A DNA stretch of 64,000 nt, from contig NZ_CANMEU010000009.1 of assembly GCF_947497045.1 (NCBI RefSeq), positions 62,001 through 126,000 of the forward strand, in the 5' to 3' direction. Shown here piece after piece: positions 44,109 to 54,063 of the stretch. Position numbers and translations under genes: made by a program. The first letter of the stretch is position 1, and every line of letters starts with the position of its first letter. A model generated the notes under the pieces. It had not been told where the DNA came from and did not search any database. It worked only from the letters and a program-made list of their open reading frames with translations. This DNA comes from an uncultured Tateyamaria sp. (lineage in GTDB: Bacteria > Pseudomonadota > Alphaproteobacteria > Rhodobacterales > Rhodobacteraceae).

Positions 44109-47028
44109 AGGCCAGCGCCGCCTCGCAGCGTCCACATACGCCGTCATGGGCGTGTGTGCCCACATCCGGCAACACCTTCCAACATCGGGCGCATTTGTCG
44201 CCACGCGCCTTTTCGAACACCACCGCGATGCCGGGCGTTTCGGGCATGCGGAAGGCCTCTGCGGGTGCCGGATCGGTTGTGATCGCGATTTGCGAGGTGA
44301 TGCAGATGTCGTGGAACGGCAGGGCACGCAGGGTCTCTGCCAGATCCGCATCCTCGATATGGACCACCGGTGCCGCTTCAAGCGAGGCCCCGATCACCTT
44401 GTCCGTCCGCTGGATTTCCAGCGCCGCCGTCACCACACGCCGCGCATTGCGGATGCCCGCCCATTTGACCGCCAGCGCCTCATTACGCCAAGCGGCAGAC
44501 ATTTCGGGAATGTCCACCAGGTGCACCGAACTGTCCCCACCCGGGAAGCGTTCGAGCCACACCTCCTCCATCGTAAAGACGAGGACCGGGGCAAGCCATG
44601 TGGTCAGCCGATGGAACAGAATATCGAGAACAGTGCGCGCACTGCGCCGCTCAACCGTGTCCCCATCGCAATAAAGCGCATCCTTGCGCACGTCGAAATA
44701 GAAGGCCGACAGATCCACGGTCGCAAAGGTGAACACCGCCGAAAACACCCGCTGGAAATCAAACGCACCGTAGCCTTCACGCACCACTTCATCCAACTCC
44801 GCAAGCCGGTGCAACACCCACCGTTCCAACTCGGGCATGTCCGCGGGATCCGTACGGTCCGCCTCGGTAAAGTCGTTCAGCGAGCCAAGCATATAGCGCA
44901 TCGTGTTGCGCAAACGGCGATAGCTGTCTGCCACACCTTTCAGGATTTCCGGCCCGATCCGCTGGTCGGCGGTATAGTCCGTTTGCGCCACCCAAAGGCG
45001 CAGGATGTCGGCGCCGTATTGCTTGACCACTTCCTCGGGCACGATGGTGTTGCCGATGGATTTGGACATCTTCATGCCCTTGGCATCCAGCGTAAACCCA
45101 TGCGTCACCACATTGCGATAAGGCGCGCGCCCCGTGGTGCCGACCGATTGCAGAAGCGACGAGTGGAACCAGCCGCGGTGCTGGTCGGTGCCTTCCATGT
45201 AGACGTCGGCAATCCCGTCCTCCGTCCCGTCTTCGCGATCCCGCAGGGTGAACGCGTGGGTCGAGCCGGAATCGAACCAAACATCAAGAATATCCGTCAC
45301 TTGCTCATAATCATCCGGGTTCACAATCCCTTCAAGATAGCGTTGCTTGGCCCCCTCTTCATACCATGCATCCGCCCCTTCGGCCTCGAAAGACGAAGTG
45401 ATCCGCCGGTTGACCTGCGGGTTGCGCAGCAGGAAATCATCGTCCGTCGGCAGCGCGCCCTTTTTGGTGAAACAGGTCAGCGGCACACCCCAAGCGCGTT
45501 GGCGCGACAGCACCCAGTCGGGGCGCGCCTCCATCATGGAATGGAGCCGGTTGCGCCCCGATTTCGGCGTCCAGTTGACGTTGTCAATCTCGGTCAGGGC
45601 CCGTTCGCGGATGGTGGTGCCATGCTGATCCATTCCATCGCCGACAGGCTTGTCGATGGCCGCGAACCATTGTGGGGTATTGCGGTAGATCACCGGCGCT
45701 TTAGAGCGCCAGGAATGCGGGTAGGAATGGGTGATCTTGCCCCGCGCGAGCAGCCCGCCGACCTCGGCGAGTTTGTCGATGATGGCGGCGTTCGCGTTGC
45801 CCTCCTTGCCATTGGGCTTCAGGATCGCCTTGCCGCCAAAGAACGGCAGATCATCGCGGAACCGCCCGTCAGGGTTCACATTGTAGGTGATGACCTGTTC
45901 GAGCATGCCCAGATCACGGTAAAGCTCATATTCCTCAAGACCATGGGACGGGGCGCAGTGGACAAAGCCTGTGCCTTCAGTGTCGGTCACGAAATCGGCG
46001 GCGCGGAAGTCGCGGATGTCGTCCCATGTGCCATCGCTCCCCTCGGCCCCGTTCAAGGGGTGGGTCAGCGTGATCCGGGCCAGATCCTCGTTGGTCACAT
46101 CGCACAGGCGGCGATACATCGTCGCATCAAGGCGCGCGCGGCTCATCACATCCGCCGCCAGATTGTCGGCAAGGATGAACCGCTCGCCGATCCGGGCCCA
46201 GCATTCTTCAGGGCGACCAGTCACCTCATACAGGCCGTAAGAGATGTCGCTACCATACACGACTGCCTTGTTCGATGGCATGGTCCATGGCGTTGTTGTC
46301 CAGATCACCACTTTGGCGCTGTCGAGTGTGGCGTCGCCCGTACCGACCACCTGGAACTTCACCCAGATCGTGAAACTGTCCTTGTCGTGATACTCGACCT
46401 CAGCCTCGGCCAGCGCCGTCTGCTCAACCGGCGACCACATCACAGGCTTGGACCCCTGATAGAGGGTCCCGTTCATCAGGAACTTCATAAACTCTTCGGC
46501 AATCACCCGCTCAGCATGGAAATCCATGGTGAGATATGGCTGATCCCAATTGCCCGTGATCCCTAAACGCTTGAACTCCTCGCGCTGGATATCGACCCAA
46601 CCGGCGGCAAAATCACGGCACTCAGCGCGGAACTCATTGATCGGCACGTCATCCTTGTCGCGGCCCTTCTTGCGGTACTGCTCTTCGATCTTCCACTCGA
46701 TGGGCAGCCCGTGACAGTCCCATCCGGGGATATAGCGCGCATCGCGGCCCATCATCTGATGCGAGCGTACGATCATGTCCTTGATGGTCTTGTTCAGCGC
46801 ATGGCCGATGTGCAGGTGCCCGTTGGCATAAGGCGGGCCGTCATGCAGGGTGAACGGTGTGCGCGCGCCATCGGCCTGCACAGCCTTCTCGCGCAGACGG
46901 TCATAGACCCCGATCCGCGCCCACCGCTCCAGCCACTCCGGCTCGCGCTTGGGCAATCCTGCACGCATGGGAAAGTCGGTCTTGGGCAGGTTCAGGGTGG
47001 ATTTGTATTCGGGCGTATCGGCGCACAT
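44107..47028 (-). CDS. ileS: Isoleucyl-tRNA synthetase
   Basis: 973 residues. HIGH motif as HLHIGHALNK, KMSKS motif as KMSKSIGN, and a C-terminal zinc region with CARCWK and CGRC. The CP1 editing domain is in place by length. Start taken at ATG 47028 (MCADTPEYKSTLNLP); the 22-residue extension has no family support. No T-box leader is visible upstream. Confidence 0.97.
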   Translation of the reverse strand: MCADTPEYKSTLNLPKTDFPMRAGLPKREPEWLERWARIGVYDRLREKAVQADGARTPFTLHDGPPYANGHLHIGHALNKTIKDMIVRSHQMMGRDARYIPGWDCHGLPIEWKIEEQYRKKGRDKDDVPINEFRAECRDFAAGWVDIQREEFKRLGITGNWDQPYLTMDFHAERVIAEEFMKFLMNGTLYQGSKPVMWSPVEQTALAEAEVEYHDKDSFTIWVKFQVVGTGDATLDSAKVVIWTTTPWTMPSNKAVVYGSDISYGLYEVTGRPEECWARIGERFILADNLAADVMSRARLDATMYRRLCDVTNEDLARITLTHPLNGAEGSDGTWDDIRDFRAADFVTDTEGTGFVHCAPSHGLEEYELYRDLGMLEQVITYNVNPDGRFRDDLPFFGGKAILKPNGKEGNANAAIIDKLAEVGGLLARGKITHSYPHSWRSKAPVIYRNTPQWFAAIDKPVGDGMDQHGTTIRERALTEIDNVNWTPKSGRNRLHSMMEARPDWVLSRQRAWGVPLTCFTKKGALPTDDDFLLRNPQVNRRITSSFEAEGADAWYEEGAKQRYLEGIVNPDDYEQVTDILDVWFDSGSTHAFTLRDREDGTEDGIADVYMEGTDQHRGWFHSSLLQSVGTTGRAPYRNVVTHGFTLDAKGMKMSKSIGNTIVPEEVVKQYGADILRLWVAQTDYTADQRIGPEILKGVADSYRRLRNTMRYMLGSLNDFTEADRTDPADMPELERWVLHRLAELDEVVREGYGAFDFQRVFSAVFTFATVDLSAFYFDVRKDALYCDGDTVERRSARTVLDILFHRLTTWLAPVLVFTMEEVWLERFPGGDSSVHLVDIPEMSAAWRNEALAVKWAGIRNARRVVTAALEIQRTDKVIGASLEAAPVVHIEDADLAETLRALPFHDICITSQIAITTDPAPAEAFRMPETPGIAVVFEKARGDKCARCWKVLPDVGTHAHDGVCGRCEAALA

Positions 47029-47419
47029 GGGTGGCGTCCTTTGTCGGTCGTTACGGCAGGTTTTTGTGGCGGCGGTGCGAAGCGTCTCAGACACCTTGAC
47101 CCGGCGGCTCGTGATTTGCTCAGAGCGCCGGGGATATAATTCGCTGAATGATGGATATAGGCATCATGTGGGCCTTATAGGCAGGCAATGGCAGGCTCAC
47201 AATCCCCCTTCCTTTCGCCGAAAATACCTCGGGGGAGGCCGAAGGCCCGGGGGCGGAGCCCCCTAAATAAAGAATCCCCGCCTCCAGCAGGAGGGCGGAG
47301 CCCCAAACAATAGCGTCGCGCAAGCGTCCTTTGGATCAGGTATCGCGCCAAGATGCCTCATATCGGCCACAAACCCGTGGCCTATGGTGGCGCAACCACC
47401 ACCTAAGGCAGAACAGACG
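47029..47419. other. Divergent intergenic region ileS / FAD monooxygenase
   Basis: 391 bases. Holds one full copy of the interspersed element (47204-47263) and, just beyond it, a hairpin at about 47277-47297; the motif GGGCGGAGCCCC occurs in both. No tRNA, riboswitch or gene recognised. The promoters of both flanking genes must lie here. Confidence 0.5.
47204..47263 (-). repeat. Interspersed intergenic element (copy R2)
   Basis: On the minus strand: GGGGGC/GCCCCC hairpin, GGCC/GGCC hairpin with a TTC loop, then the core TATTTTCGGCGAAAGGAAG. About 58 bases nearly identical to 17614-17671. Here it is 175 bases upstream of ileS and not next to any stop codon, unlike R1. Confidence 0.72.
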
Positions 47420-48595
47420 ATGAAAATAGCAATTGCAGGGGCGGGGATTGGCGGTCTGGCCCTCGCGATCCTGTTACGGCAAGCCGGGCGGGACGTCACC
47501 CTGTTTGATCAATTCGCAGCACCTGCGCCCGTGGGATCAGGGTTGGTCATCCAACCCGTGGGACAGGCCGTACTTGGGGCATGCGGGGCCCTTGAACAGG
47601 TGCGCGCAACCGGCAACGCGGTGACCCGGATGCTGGGGCACGAGGCCGACAACGGGCGGCGGGTGCTGGATGTCTGGTATGACCGGGCGCACGGCCAACG
47701 GGTCGGGCTTGCACTGCACCGCAACGCCCTGTTTCAGGCGCTTTGGGACGGGGCGACACAAGCAGGGGTGACACTGGCCCTCGGCGCGCAGGTCACCGCG
47801 GCCAGCCAGACCACGCTGACGCTCAGTGACGGCTCCACGGCCGGTCCCTTTGATCTGGTCGTCGACGCTCTCGGCGCGCAATCCCCGCTCACCCCCATGC
47901 GGGCTATCGATCTGCCCTATGGCGCGTTGTGGGCCAATGTGGACTGGCCGGACGAAACGGACCTGCCAAAACACGAATTGCGCCAGACCTATCGCAAGGC
48001 CAGCAACATGCTCGGGGTCTTGCCCATCGGCACGCCCCCCGGCGCAAACAGGCCCCAAGCCGCAATCTTTTGGTCATTGCCACGCGCGGCCTATGACACA
48101 TGGCGCGGGGCCGGGTTGGAAAAGTGGCGCGCGCAGGCTCGCACACTTTGGCCGGACTTCGACGCGTTTTCCGCCCAGATCACCGACCCCGATCAGATGA
48201 CTATGGCGCGCTATGCGCATGGCACCCTGCGCACACCGTATGCCAACGGGATCGTGCATATCGGGGACGCCGCCCACCGGGCCAGCCCACAACTGGGTCA
48301 GGGGGCAAACATGGCGCTGCTGGATGCCTATGCCCTCGCGCGCGCACTTGACACACACCCCATCGCAAAGGCCCTGCCCGCCTACGGCGCGGCACGCCGC
48401 TGGCACGTGCGCACCTATCAGGCGATGAGCTGGGCCTTCACCCCGCAATACCAATCCGACAGCCGGTGGTTGCCCGTGCTGCGGGATCGCGCCCTGTTTC
48501 CAGTGTCGATGATACCGCCTGTGCCACGCATTCTGTCCCACCTGGTCTGCGGAACGCTGTTGCCCGCATTTGCGCACGGGGATCCCTTGCGCTAG
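47420..48595 (+). CDS. FAD-dependent monooxygenase
   Basis: 391 residues, PHBH-fold flavoprotein. GAGIGGLALAILLRQAG (dinucleotide-binding), LVVDALGAQSPL (DG-type motif), and the late GD motif VHIGDAAHRASPQLGQGANM. Such enzymes hydroxylate aromatic or polyketide-like substrates with NAD(P)H; the substrate is not deducible. Start ATG 47420 (MKIAIAGAG). Monocistronic by position; its stop overlaps the stop of the DUF2339 gene in a CTAG. Confidence 0.88.
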   Translation: MKIAIAGAGIGGLALAILLRQAGRDVTLFDQFAAPAPVGSGLVIQPVGQAVLGACGALEQVRATGNAVTRMLGHEADNGRRVLDVWYDRAHGQRVGLALHRNALFQALWDGATQAGVTLALGAQVTAASQTTLTLSDGSTAGPFDLVVDALGAQSPLTPMRAIDLPYGALWANVDWPDETDLPKHELRQTYRKASNMLGVLPIGTPPGANRPQAAIFWSLPRAAYDTWRGAGLEKWRAQARTLWPDFDAFSAQITDPDQMTMARYAHGTLRTPYANGIVHIGDAAHRASPQLGQGANMALLDAYALARALDTHPIAKALPAYGAARRWHVRTYQAMSWAFTPQYQSDSRWLPVLRDRALFPVSMIPPVPRILSHLVCGTLLPAFAHGDPLR

Positions 48596-51306
48596 GCGCT
48601 CTCATACCGGCTCTGCGCCCATCGGTTCAGCCACGCGAGGGCTGCCAGCGACAGACCAAGAACCACAAGCGAAAGCACCCGGGTCAGCCCCTCAAGGCCG
48701 GAAATGTCGATCAGGAACACCTTGGCCACGGCCAGCCCGATCACCACCAGCCCGGCCCGGCGCAGCGGGGTCGAGCGGCGCGCAAGCGACTGATAAAACA
48801 GCGCCGCCCCCGTCACGAGGATCGCGACGGTATAGCTGTAAAGCTCGGGCTGCGAGAACCCGCGATCAAGGATCATGCCACCCGACCCTTGCCAGACATG
48901 GCGCAGCGCGGCAAAGGCCCAGTAAATCGCAAGCGTAACCGCAAGCGCGCCAAACACACGCTTCAGCCACAGGTTCTGCAACCGCACCGCCCCCGCGGTC
49001 AGGACCAGTGCGGGCAACAGATAGGCCACCAAAAGCGTATTGATCAGCGGCGGTCCACTGACCTTGCTCAACCAATCAGACAGCAGCGGCGACATCAACG
49101 TGACAGCCGCCAAAACGGCCACGAAACCGATGATCCCAAACAGAACGGCCATGACCCGGCGCATCCAGCTCAGAAGTCCGCCCAACCGCTCGGCCCGGAT
49201 CAGCTGCACCATCATCAGGCTCAACCAAATCACCGCATAAAGGCCAAAACCCCAATGCGAGAACGTCCCGTCCTGCCCCAGGGCATTTTCCAGCCCACGG
49301 AACAACAGCAACGAGGCCAGCATGCCCCCCGTCGCCCACGCGCCGGTGTCCAGCATCAGTTGCGCCGTGATGCGCAGCTTGTCGCGAAGCATCCACAGGC
49401 TGGCGCAGAACGCGGCCAGCGCACCGCCATAGGCCAGTACGATCTCCCATACCGGTGCCTCCAAGGCCCAGACCAGACCGGGCACACCCACCAGCCGCAC
49501 CCCGACGGCCACAACGCCGACGGTGACAAAAAGCTGCATCAACGGCAGATCGAACCGTCTGTCGAGCGCAGCCGCGACAGCTACGGTCACAGCCACTGCG
49601 ACCGTCAATGCCGCCATCGAAAAGATCAGAACAAGCGCAAAGGTGATCGACGCCAAAGCCGACAGCACAAACAACGAGGCCCGCGTCTTGTCCACCCCGT
49701 CACGCCGTCCGAACCGCACCGCAAGAGCAACCATGATCGCGCCCATCGTGATCGCGTGCAGCGCCCAAGGATAGGCCCCGATATACGCGGCAGGCTGCCA
49801 CGTCATCTCGATCACCACCGCAACTGCCGGTGCCATCAAGGCCGCCGCGATGGCCCACAGCACGTGAAAGCCTTCTCGTGTACTGCGCGCAGCGGCCAGC
49901 AGGCTCAGACCCAGCCCAAGCCCCCACAGCAAGGTTACGGTCAGCGGAAAACGCTCTTCGGTCGTTTCGGCATAGGTGGAGGCAAACGTGTCATAGACCG
50001 AACCTTGTTCAATCCCCTCCAGCGCGATCACAGCGATCAGCGCAGCGATGGGCAGGACGCACACATCCTGAAGCGCCTGTGCCTTGACCGACCACACGGT
50101 CAGCACGCCCGCGATCAGCCCAAGGGCGCAGACTGCAAACCAGAACGCCTCCGGTCCCATCACGCTGGTCCAGCCCAGTCCGGACGACGTGACGGCCACC
50201 ACCGCCCCGGCCAGAAATGTGGGGAACCACGGCCGTGGCCCGGCCACATTGATCAGCCACCCCGTCAGCAAGGGCCCGTCGTGATCCGGCGTCAGCCCCC
50301 GCGCGGGAATAAGGATCGCCAGCGCCGCAAGCCCGGTGACGTAAAGCTGGAATCCAAGCGTCATATCAAGCCCGGGGGCCTGCACCGTCAGCCAGCCCAT
50401 ACCGAACCCAAGCGCCACGCTGAGTGCAGACACCCACGCCCATCGCCGGACCGTATCAATGGTCAGCCCAACGGCTGTCACGACCCCGAAATACACGAAC
50501 AACCACGGCGTTGCAGGGGCCGTGCTGCCCACCAGCATCGGGGCGGTAAAGGCCCCGATTACCCCAACGGCTGCCAAGAGCGGCCCATGCAGCCAGCCCA
50601 GCACCACACCCAAAAGGCCGACACTTGCCAAGCCGACAAAGGCCATTTCGACCCCGATCAGCTCGTAAAGCAGGCGCGCCGCCGCCACCCCGCCGAACAG
50701 TGTGACAAGGCCGGCCCCGGAAAAGACGGACGGCAAATAGGCCGTCGTGGCATCCGGGCTGTCGCCAAACCGGCGCCGGATCACTTCGCCGCCCGCAATC
50801 AGCGCCCCGCCAAAGACCAGCGCGGCCAACACCCGAGCAGTGGGTGGCAACAACCCGTTCTCGACCCCGTATTGAACCAGAAACAGCCCCGCCAGCGCCA
50901 AAGACAGTGCAGAAACCGCATAAAACCAGTTGGCGACAAGCCATGTGGCCAATTTCGAAACCGGGCTTGGCCCACGTGGCTCTGCCGCTTGGGTGGCCAC
51001 AATGGCCTCGGTACGGGCGCGGCGGGCCGCAATCACCCGGGCCGCGGCGACCTCACTTTCGGGGGCTGCGTCTGAATTTTCGGGTTCCGGCGCTTTGGCA
51101 GGTTCCGGTCCCGCCTCGGCTTTGGGCTCGGGGGACGCAGCGGCAGTGGCCTTGGCGGGCGATGCGGTGCCTGCCATCAGACGCGCGACCTGCGCCTCCA
51201 ACTCTGTGATCCTGCGGTTCAGACCCGAAGATGTCACCAGCAGATAGATAACCGCCACCGGGATCGCGAGGACCACGCTCCCCAACAACACCAACATCGC
51301 TTCCAT
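48592..51306 (-). CDS. DUF2339 family multi-spanning membrane protein
   Basis: 904 residues. An N-terminal membrane segment (1-22), a coiled and Ala/Glu/Pro-rich stretch (30-100), then many membrane segments (20 or more) to the end, the usual DUF2339 build. Function unknown; predicted inner membrane. Start ATG 51306. The large opposite-strand open frame is an artefact of codon bias. Confidence 0.85.
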   Translation of the reverse strand: MEAMLVLLGSVVLAIPVAVIYLLVTSSGLNRRITELEAQVARLMAGTASPAKATAAASPEPKAEAGPEPAKAPEPENSDAAPESEVAAARVIAARRARTEAIVATQAAEPRGPSPVSKLATWLVANWFYAVSALSLALAGLFLVQYGVENGLLPPTARVLAALVFGGALIAGGEVIRRRFGDSPDATTAYLPSVFSGAGLVTLFGGVAAARLLYELIGVEMAFVGLASVGLLGVVLGWLHGPLLAAVGVIGAFTAPMLVGSTAPATPWLFVYFGVVTAVGLTIDTVRRWAWVSALSVALGFGMGWLTVQAPGLDMTLGFQLYVTGLAALAILIPARGLTPDHDGPLLTGWLINVAGPRPWFPTFLAGAVVAVTSSGLGWTSVMGPEAFWFAVCALGLIAGVLTVWSVKAQALQDVCVLPIAALIAVIALEGIEQGSVYDTFASTYAETTEERFPLTVTLLWGLGLGLSLLAAARSTREGFHVLWAIAAALMAPAVAVVIEMTWQPAAYIGAYPWALHAITMGAIMVALAVRFGRRDGVDKTRASLFVLSALASITFALVLIFSMAALTVAVAVTVAVAAALDRRFDLPLMQLFVTVGVVAVGVRLVGVPGLVWALEAPVWEIVLAYGGALAAFCASLWMLRDKLRITAQLMLDTGAWATGGMLASLLLFRGLENALGQDGTFSHWGFGLYAVIWLSLMMVQLIRAERLGGLLSWMRRVMAVLFGIIGFVAVLAAVTLMSPLLSDWLSKVSGPPLINTLLVAYLLPALVLTAGAVRLQNLWLKRVFGALAVTLAIYWAFAALRHVWQGSGGMILDRGFSQPELYSYTVAILVTGAALFYQSLARRSTPLRRAGLVVIGLAVAKVFLIDISGLEGLTRVLSLVVLGLSLAALAWLNRWAQSRYESA

Positions 51307-51410
51307 GATCTGTCCCTTACTGCCCGATGTCAGCTTAACGGGATTGTGTACGATGCTAAAGGCAAGGATTTACCGACCTTTTCAGAAAGCACGCCATCTG
51401 GCAGCGGCCA

Positions 51411-53027
51411 TCAGCCATTGATGTGATCCCACACGGCAGACATGACGACGGACCCTTCGCCCACCGCACTTGCAACCCGTTTGACCGATCCCGCGCGCAC
51501 ATCACCCACGGCAAAAACGCCGGGGCGCGACGTTTGGTAGGCATTGGACCCGCCCGCCTCGGCACCTGTTTTGACAAAGCCCCGATCGTCCAGATCAACC
51601 AACCCTGACAGCCAGCTTGTGTTGGGGGCCGCACCCACCATCACGAACAGCGCCTTGGTGTTGATCTGCCAATCCTGCCCGGTGCTGCGGTCATGCACGG
51701 TGATGCCATCCAGCGCATGATCGCCATGCAGCTCCTTGACAGAAGTGCACAGGTGGATCGTGATCCTGGGATGATTTTCAAGGCGTTGCAGCAGGTAGTC
51801 CGACATTGAAGCCGCCAGGCCATCACCGCGCACCAACAGGTGCACATGTTTGGCAGTGCGGGTCAGGAACATGGCCGCCTGCCCGGCCGAATTGCCACCG
51901 CCGATGACCGCAACCTCGGTGTCGCGGCAATAGCGGGCCTCGACATCCGTGGCTGCATAATAGACGCCGTTGCTTTCGAAATCTTCCAGTTTCTCAAGCG
52001 GCAGGCGGCGGTATTGCACGCCCGTGGCCACGATCAGCGCCTTGGCCGACACCCATTCCTCGGAATCGAGCTGGATGTGGAACAAATGCTTTTCGCATTG
52101 CTCAAGATGGCGGGCGCGGACCGGAACGGCAAAGCGGGTGCCGAACTTCATCGCCTGAATTTCACCGCGCCCCACAAGGTCGCCGCCCGAGATGCCGGTC
52201 GGAAAGCCCATGTAGTTTTCAATGCGCGAGGATGTGCCCGCCTGACCACCGATGGCGAGGTCTTCAAGGACCACGGCGCACAGGCCCTCGGCCCCCGCGT
52301 AAACGCCAGCTGCCACGCCCGCAGGCCCCCCGCCCACGATCGCCACATCATAGACATCCTCTTTGCGCAGGGCCATGTCGAGCCCCAGCTTTTGGGCCAC
52401 ACCGCGCGGAGTCGGCGGGTCAATCACCTGATGTTTGGCAAAGACCACAGCCGGGTGGGCGCGGCTGATGCTGCACATCCGGGCCAGATCATTGCCTTCG
52501 GTGCTGTCGATTTCGACCTCGACAAAGGGGATGCGATTGCGCGCGGCAAAGCTTGCGATACGGCGCACGTCGCGGTCGACCTCGCCGCCGATGAGGGTCA
52601 GCCCGCCTTCGGAATTGTCCAGCATCCGGCGGCGGCGCGCGGCAAAGACGGTGATGATGATGTCGGACATTTCGGGAATGTCCGACATCAGTTTCAACAT
52701 GTCATCACGGCGTACGCACAGCAGCTGCGTGTCCACCACCGCGCGCGCGCCCATGAAGGCCCGCCCGCCGTTCAGAAACGCCAATTCGCCAAAAAACTGC
52801 CCCTGCCCCAATGTCGCCCCGCCATAGCGTTTGCCGGTGGCTGCATTCACCGCTTCGGTTTCGCCCGACAAAAGATAGTGGAACGTGTCGATCCGTTCGC
52901 CCGCCCTTTGGAACCATTCGCCCGCCTTGACGTCCACAACGATGCCCACGCGGCGCATCGCGGCCACGTGTTCGGGGGCCAGCGGGGTGCGGACCATGGT
53001 GCTCAGATCAGCGGCTAGTGTTTCCAT
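51411..53027 (-). CDS. cNMP-binding domain fused to thioredoxin reductase-like flavoprotein
   Basis: 538 residues. Residues 15-135 form a cyclic-nucleotide-binding-like domain (GQGQFFGELAFLNGG); 140-215 resemble a thioredoxin-like linker; 225-538 a thioredoxin reductase-like FAD/NAD(P) domain with VGGGPAGVAAG and VIGGGNSAGQAA. The redox CxxC expected before the second dinucleotide motif is replaced by ATDV (residues 359-362), so it cannot reduce thioredoxin in the usual way. Start ATG 53027, 29 bases after the ycjF stop. The cytosolic cNMP domain suggests control by a nucleotide or fold-only use. Confidence 0.82.
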   Translation of the reverse strand: METLAADLSTMVRTPLAPEHVAAMRRVGIVVDVKAGEWFQRAGERIDTFHYLLSGETEAVNAATGKRYGGATLGQGQFFGELAFLNGGRAFMGARAVVDTQLLCVRRDDMLKLMSDIPEMSDIIITVFAARRRRMLDNSEGGLTLIGGEVDRDVRRIASFAARNRIPFVEVEIDSTEGNDLARMCSISRAHPAVVFAKHQVIDPPTPRGVAQKLGLDMALRKEDVYDVAIVGGGPAGVAAGVYAGAEGLCAVVLEDLAIGGQAGTSSRIENYMGFPTGISGGDLVGRGEIQAMKFGTRFAVPVRARHLEQCEKHLFHIQLDSEEWVSAKALIVATGVQYRRLPLEKLEDFESNGVYYAATDVEARYCRDTEVAVIGGGNSAGQAAMFLTRTAKHVHLLVRGDGLAASMSDYLLQRLENHPRITIHLCTSVKELHGDHALDGITVHDRSTGQDWQINTKALFVMVGAAPNTSWLSGLVDLDDRGFVKTGAEAGGSNAYQTSRPGVFAVGDVRAGSVKRVASAVGEGSVVMSAVWDHING

Positions 53028-53055
53028 AAGGGTCAGGTCCAATCCGTGGGGTACA

Positions 53056-54063
53056 TCAGGATTTGCTTTGAAATAGCCCGCCAAGCGCCTGTTTCACCAG
53101 TCCACGGGCTTTGGGCCGCTGGCCGGGTAGATAGGCAAGAGGGCGGCAAACTTCCATTGCAGCCACACCCACCCGCGCAGTCAGCGCCCCGTTGACCAAC
53201 CCTTCGCCAAAGCGGCGCGAGAGTTTGCCAAGGATCGACCCACCCAGCACGGGTTCGAGCAGGTCATCCCCGACGGCGACGGCACCCGTGGCCACAAGGT
53301 GTGTCATCACCGCGCGTGTCAGCCGCCAACTGCCAAGCAGACCGCCGCGCCCGCCATAGATCTCGGCGATGCGGCGGATCATGCGCAGGTTGGCGGTCAG
53401 CGCCGCCGCCACGTCCGCGAGTGCGAGCGGCACAAGGGCCGTGACGGTTGCAACCTGCCGTGCTGCCGCCTCGACTTCGCGCTCGGCGGCGCGATCCAGC
53501 GGGCGCACAAGCGTGTCCTCGGCCAACGCCAGCAGTCCTGCTGCATCCATTTGATCCCCGCGCAATTCCGCAAGCCGCGTGCGCCCCCATTCAGTGTCGG
53601 GGCGCGCATGGTAGAGGGTATCAAGCCGATCCACCACCACCCGCGCGCCCGCAAGGTCCTGCGTTTCCAGCGCGGTGGCCGCCGCATGGCGCAGACTGTC
53701 GATCCGAGTGAGCCTGCGCAGGGCCGCCAATTCGCGCAGGGCCATGATCAGCAGGAGCGTCACAAATGCGATGCTCAGCGCCGCAAAGGTCCAGCCGATG
53801 ACAGGCGCGCGCGCGATCCAGCCGTTCACAAAGTCCCAGGCCGCCACACTGATCATAGCCGTCAGCAGCGCCATGCTCACCCCCCAGAACAGCCGCGCCA
53901 GCCGGGCCGGTTTGCGCGTCGCAACCCGCGCGGCCATTTGCATCGCAGCGCCCGTGGGTGCGGGCAGGTCCGTGTCGGGCACCGGTGGTGCCTCGGTCAC
54001 CTGAGGGGCAGGCGCGTCCTCAAGGTCGAACAGCACAGGGCCGGTCTTGGGGGTTTTGGTCAT
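53056..54063 (-). CDS. ycjF: YcjF-like inner-membrane protein (TIGR01620/DUF697)
   Basis: 335 residues. Pro/Ala-rich N-terminus, two membrane segments near 60-115, then a mostly helical domain with the DUF697-type stretch VTALVPLALADVAAALTANL and RMIRRIAEIYGGRGGLLGSW. Partner of YcjX. Start ATG 54063 overlaps the GNAT gene stop (ATGA). Role unknown; in enterobacteria the pair belongs to phage-shock and envelope stress responses. Confidence 0.85.
   Translation of the reverse strand: MTKTPKTGPVLFDLEDAPAPQVTEAPPVPDTDLPAPTGAAMQMAARVATRKPARLARLFWGVSMALLTAMISVAAWDFVNGWIARAPVIGWTFAALSIAFVTLLLIMALRELAALRRLTRIDSLRHAAATALETQDLAGARVVVDRLDTLYHARPDTEWGRTRLAELRGDQMDAAGLLALAEDTLVRPLDRAAEREVEAAARQVATVTALVPLALADVAAALTANLRMIRRIAEIYGGRGGLLGSWRLTRAVMTHLVATGAVAVGDDLLEPVLGGSILGKLSRRFGEGLVNGALTARVGVAAMEVCRPLAYLPGQRPKARGLVKQALGGLFQSKS

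Noticed and set aside
44146-46566. 806-codon plus-strand open frame opposite ileS
   Set aside because: No homology features and a composition typical of antisense frames in high-GC DNA.
47029-47419. Possible T-box or other riboswitch ahead of ileS
   Set aside because: No specifier loop, T-box sequence or conserved stem is visible; the region is made of repeats and short hairpins.
48466-51075. 869-codon plus-strand open frame opposite the DUF2339 gene
   Set aside because: Extreme Gln/His/Arg/Pro composition and no motif; overlaps a clear membrane protein gene on the other strand.
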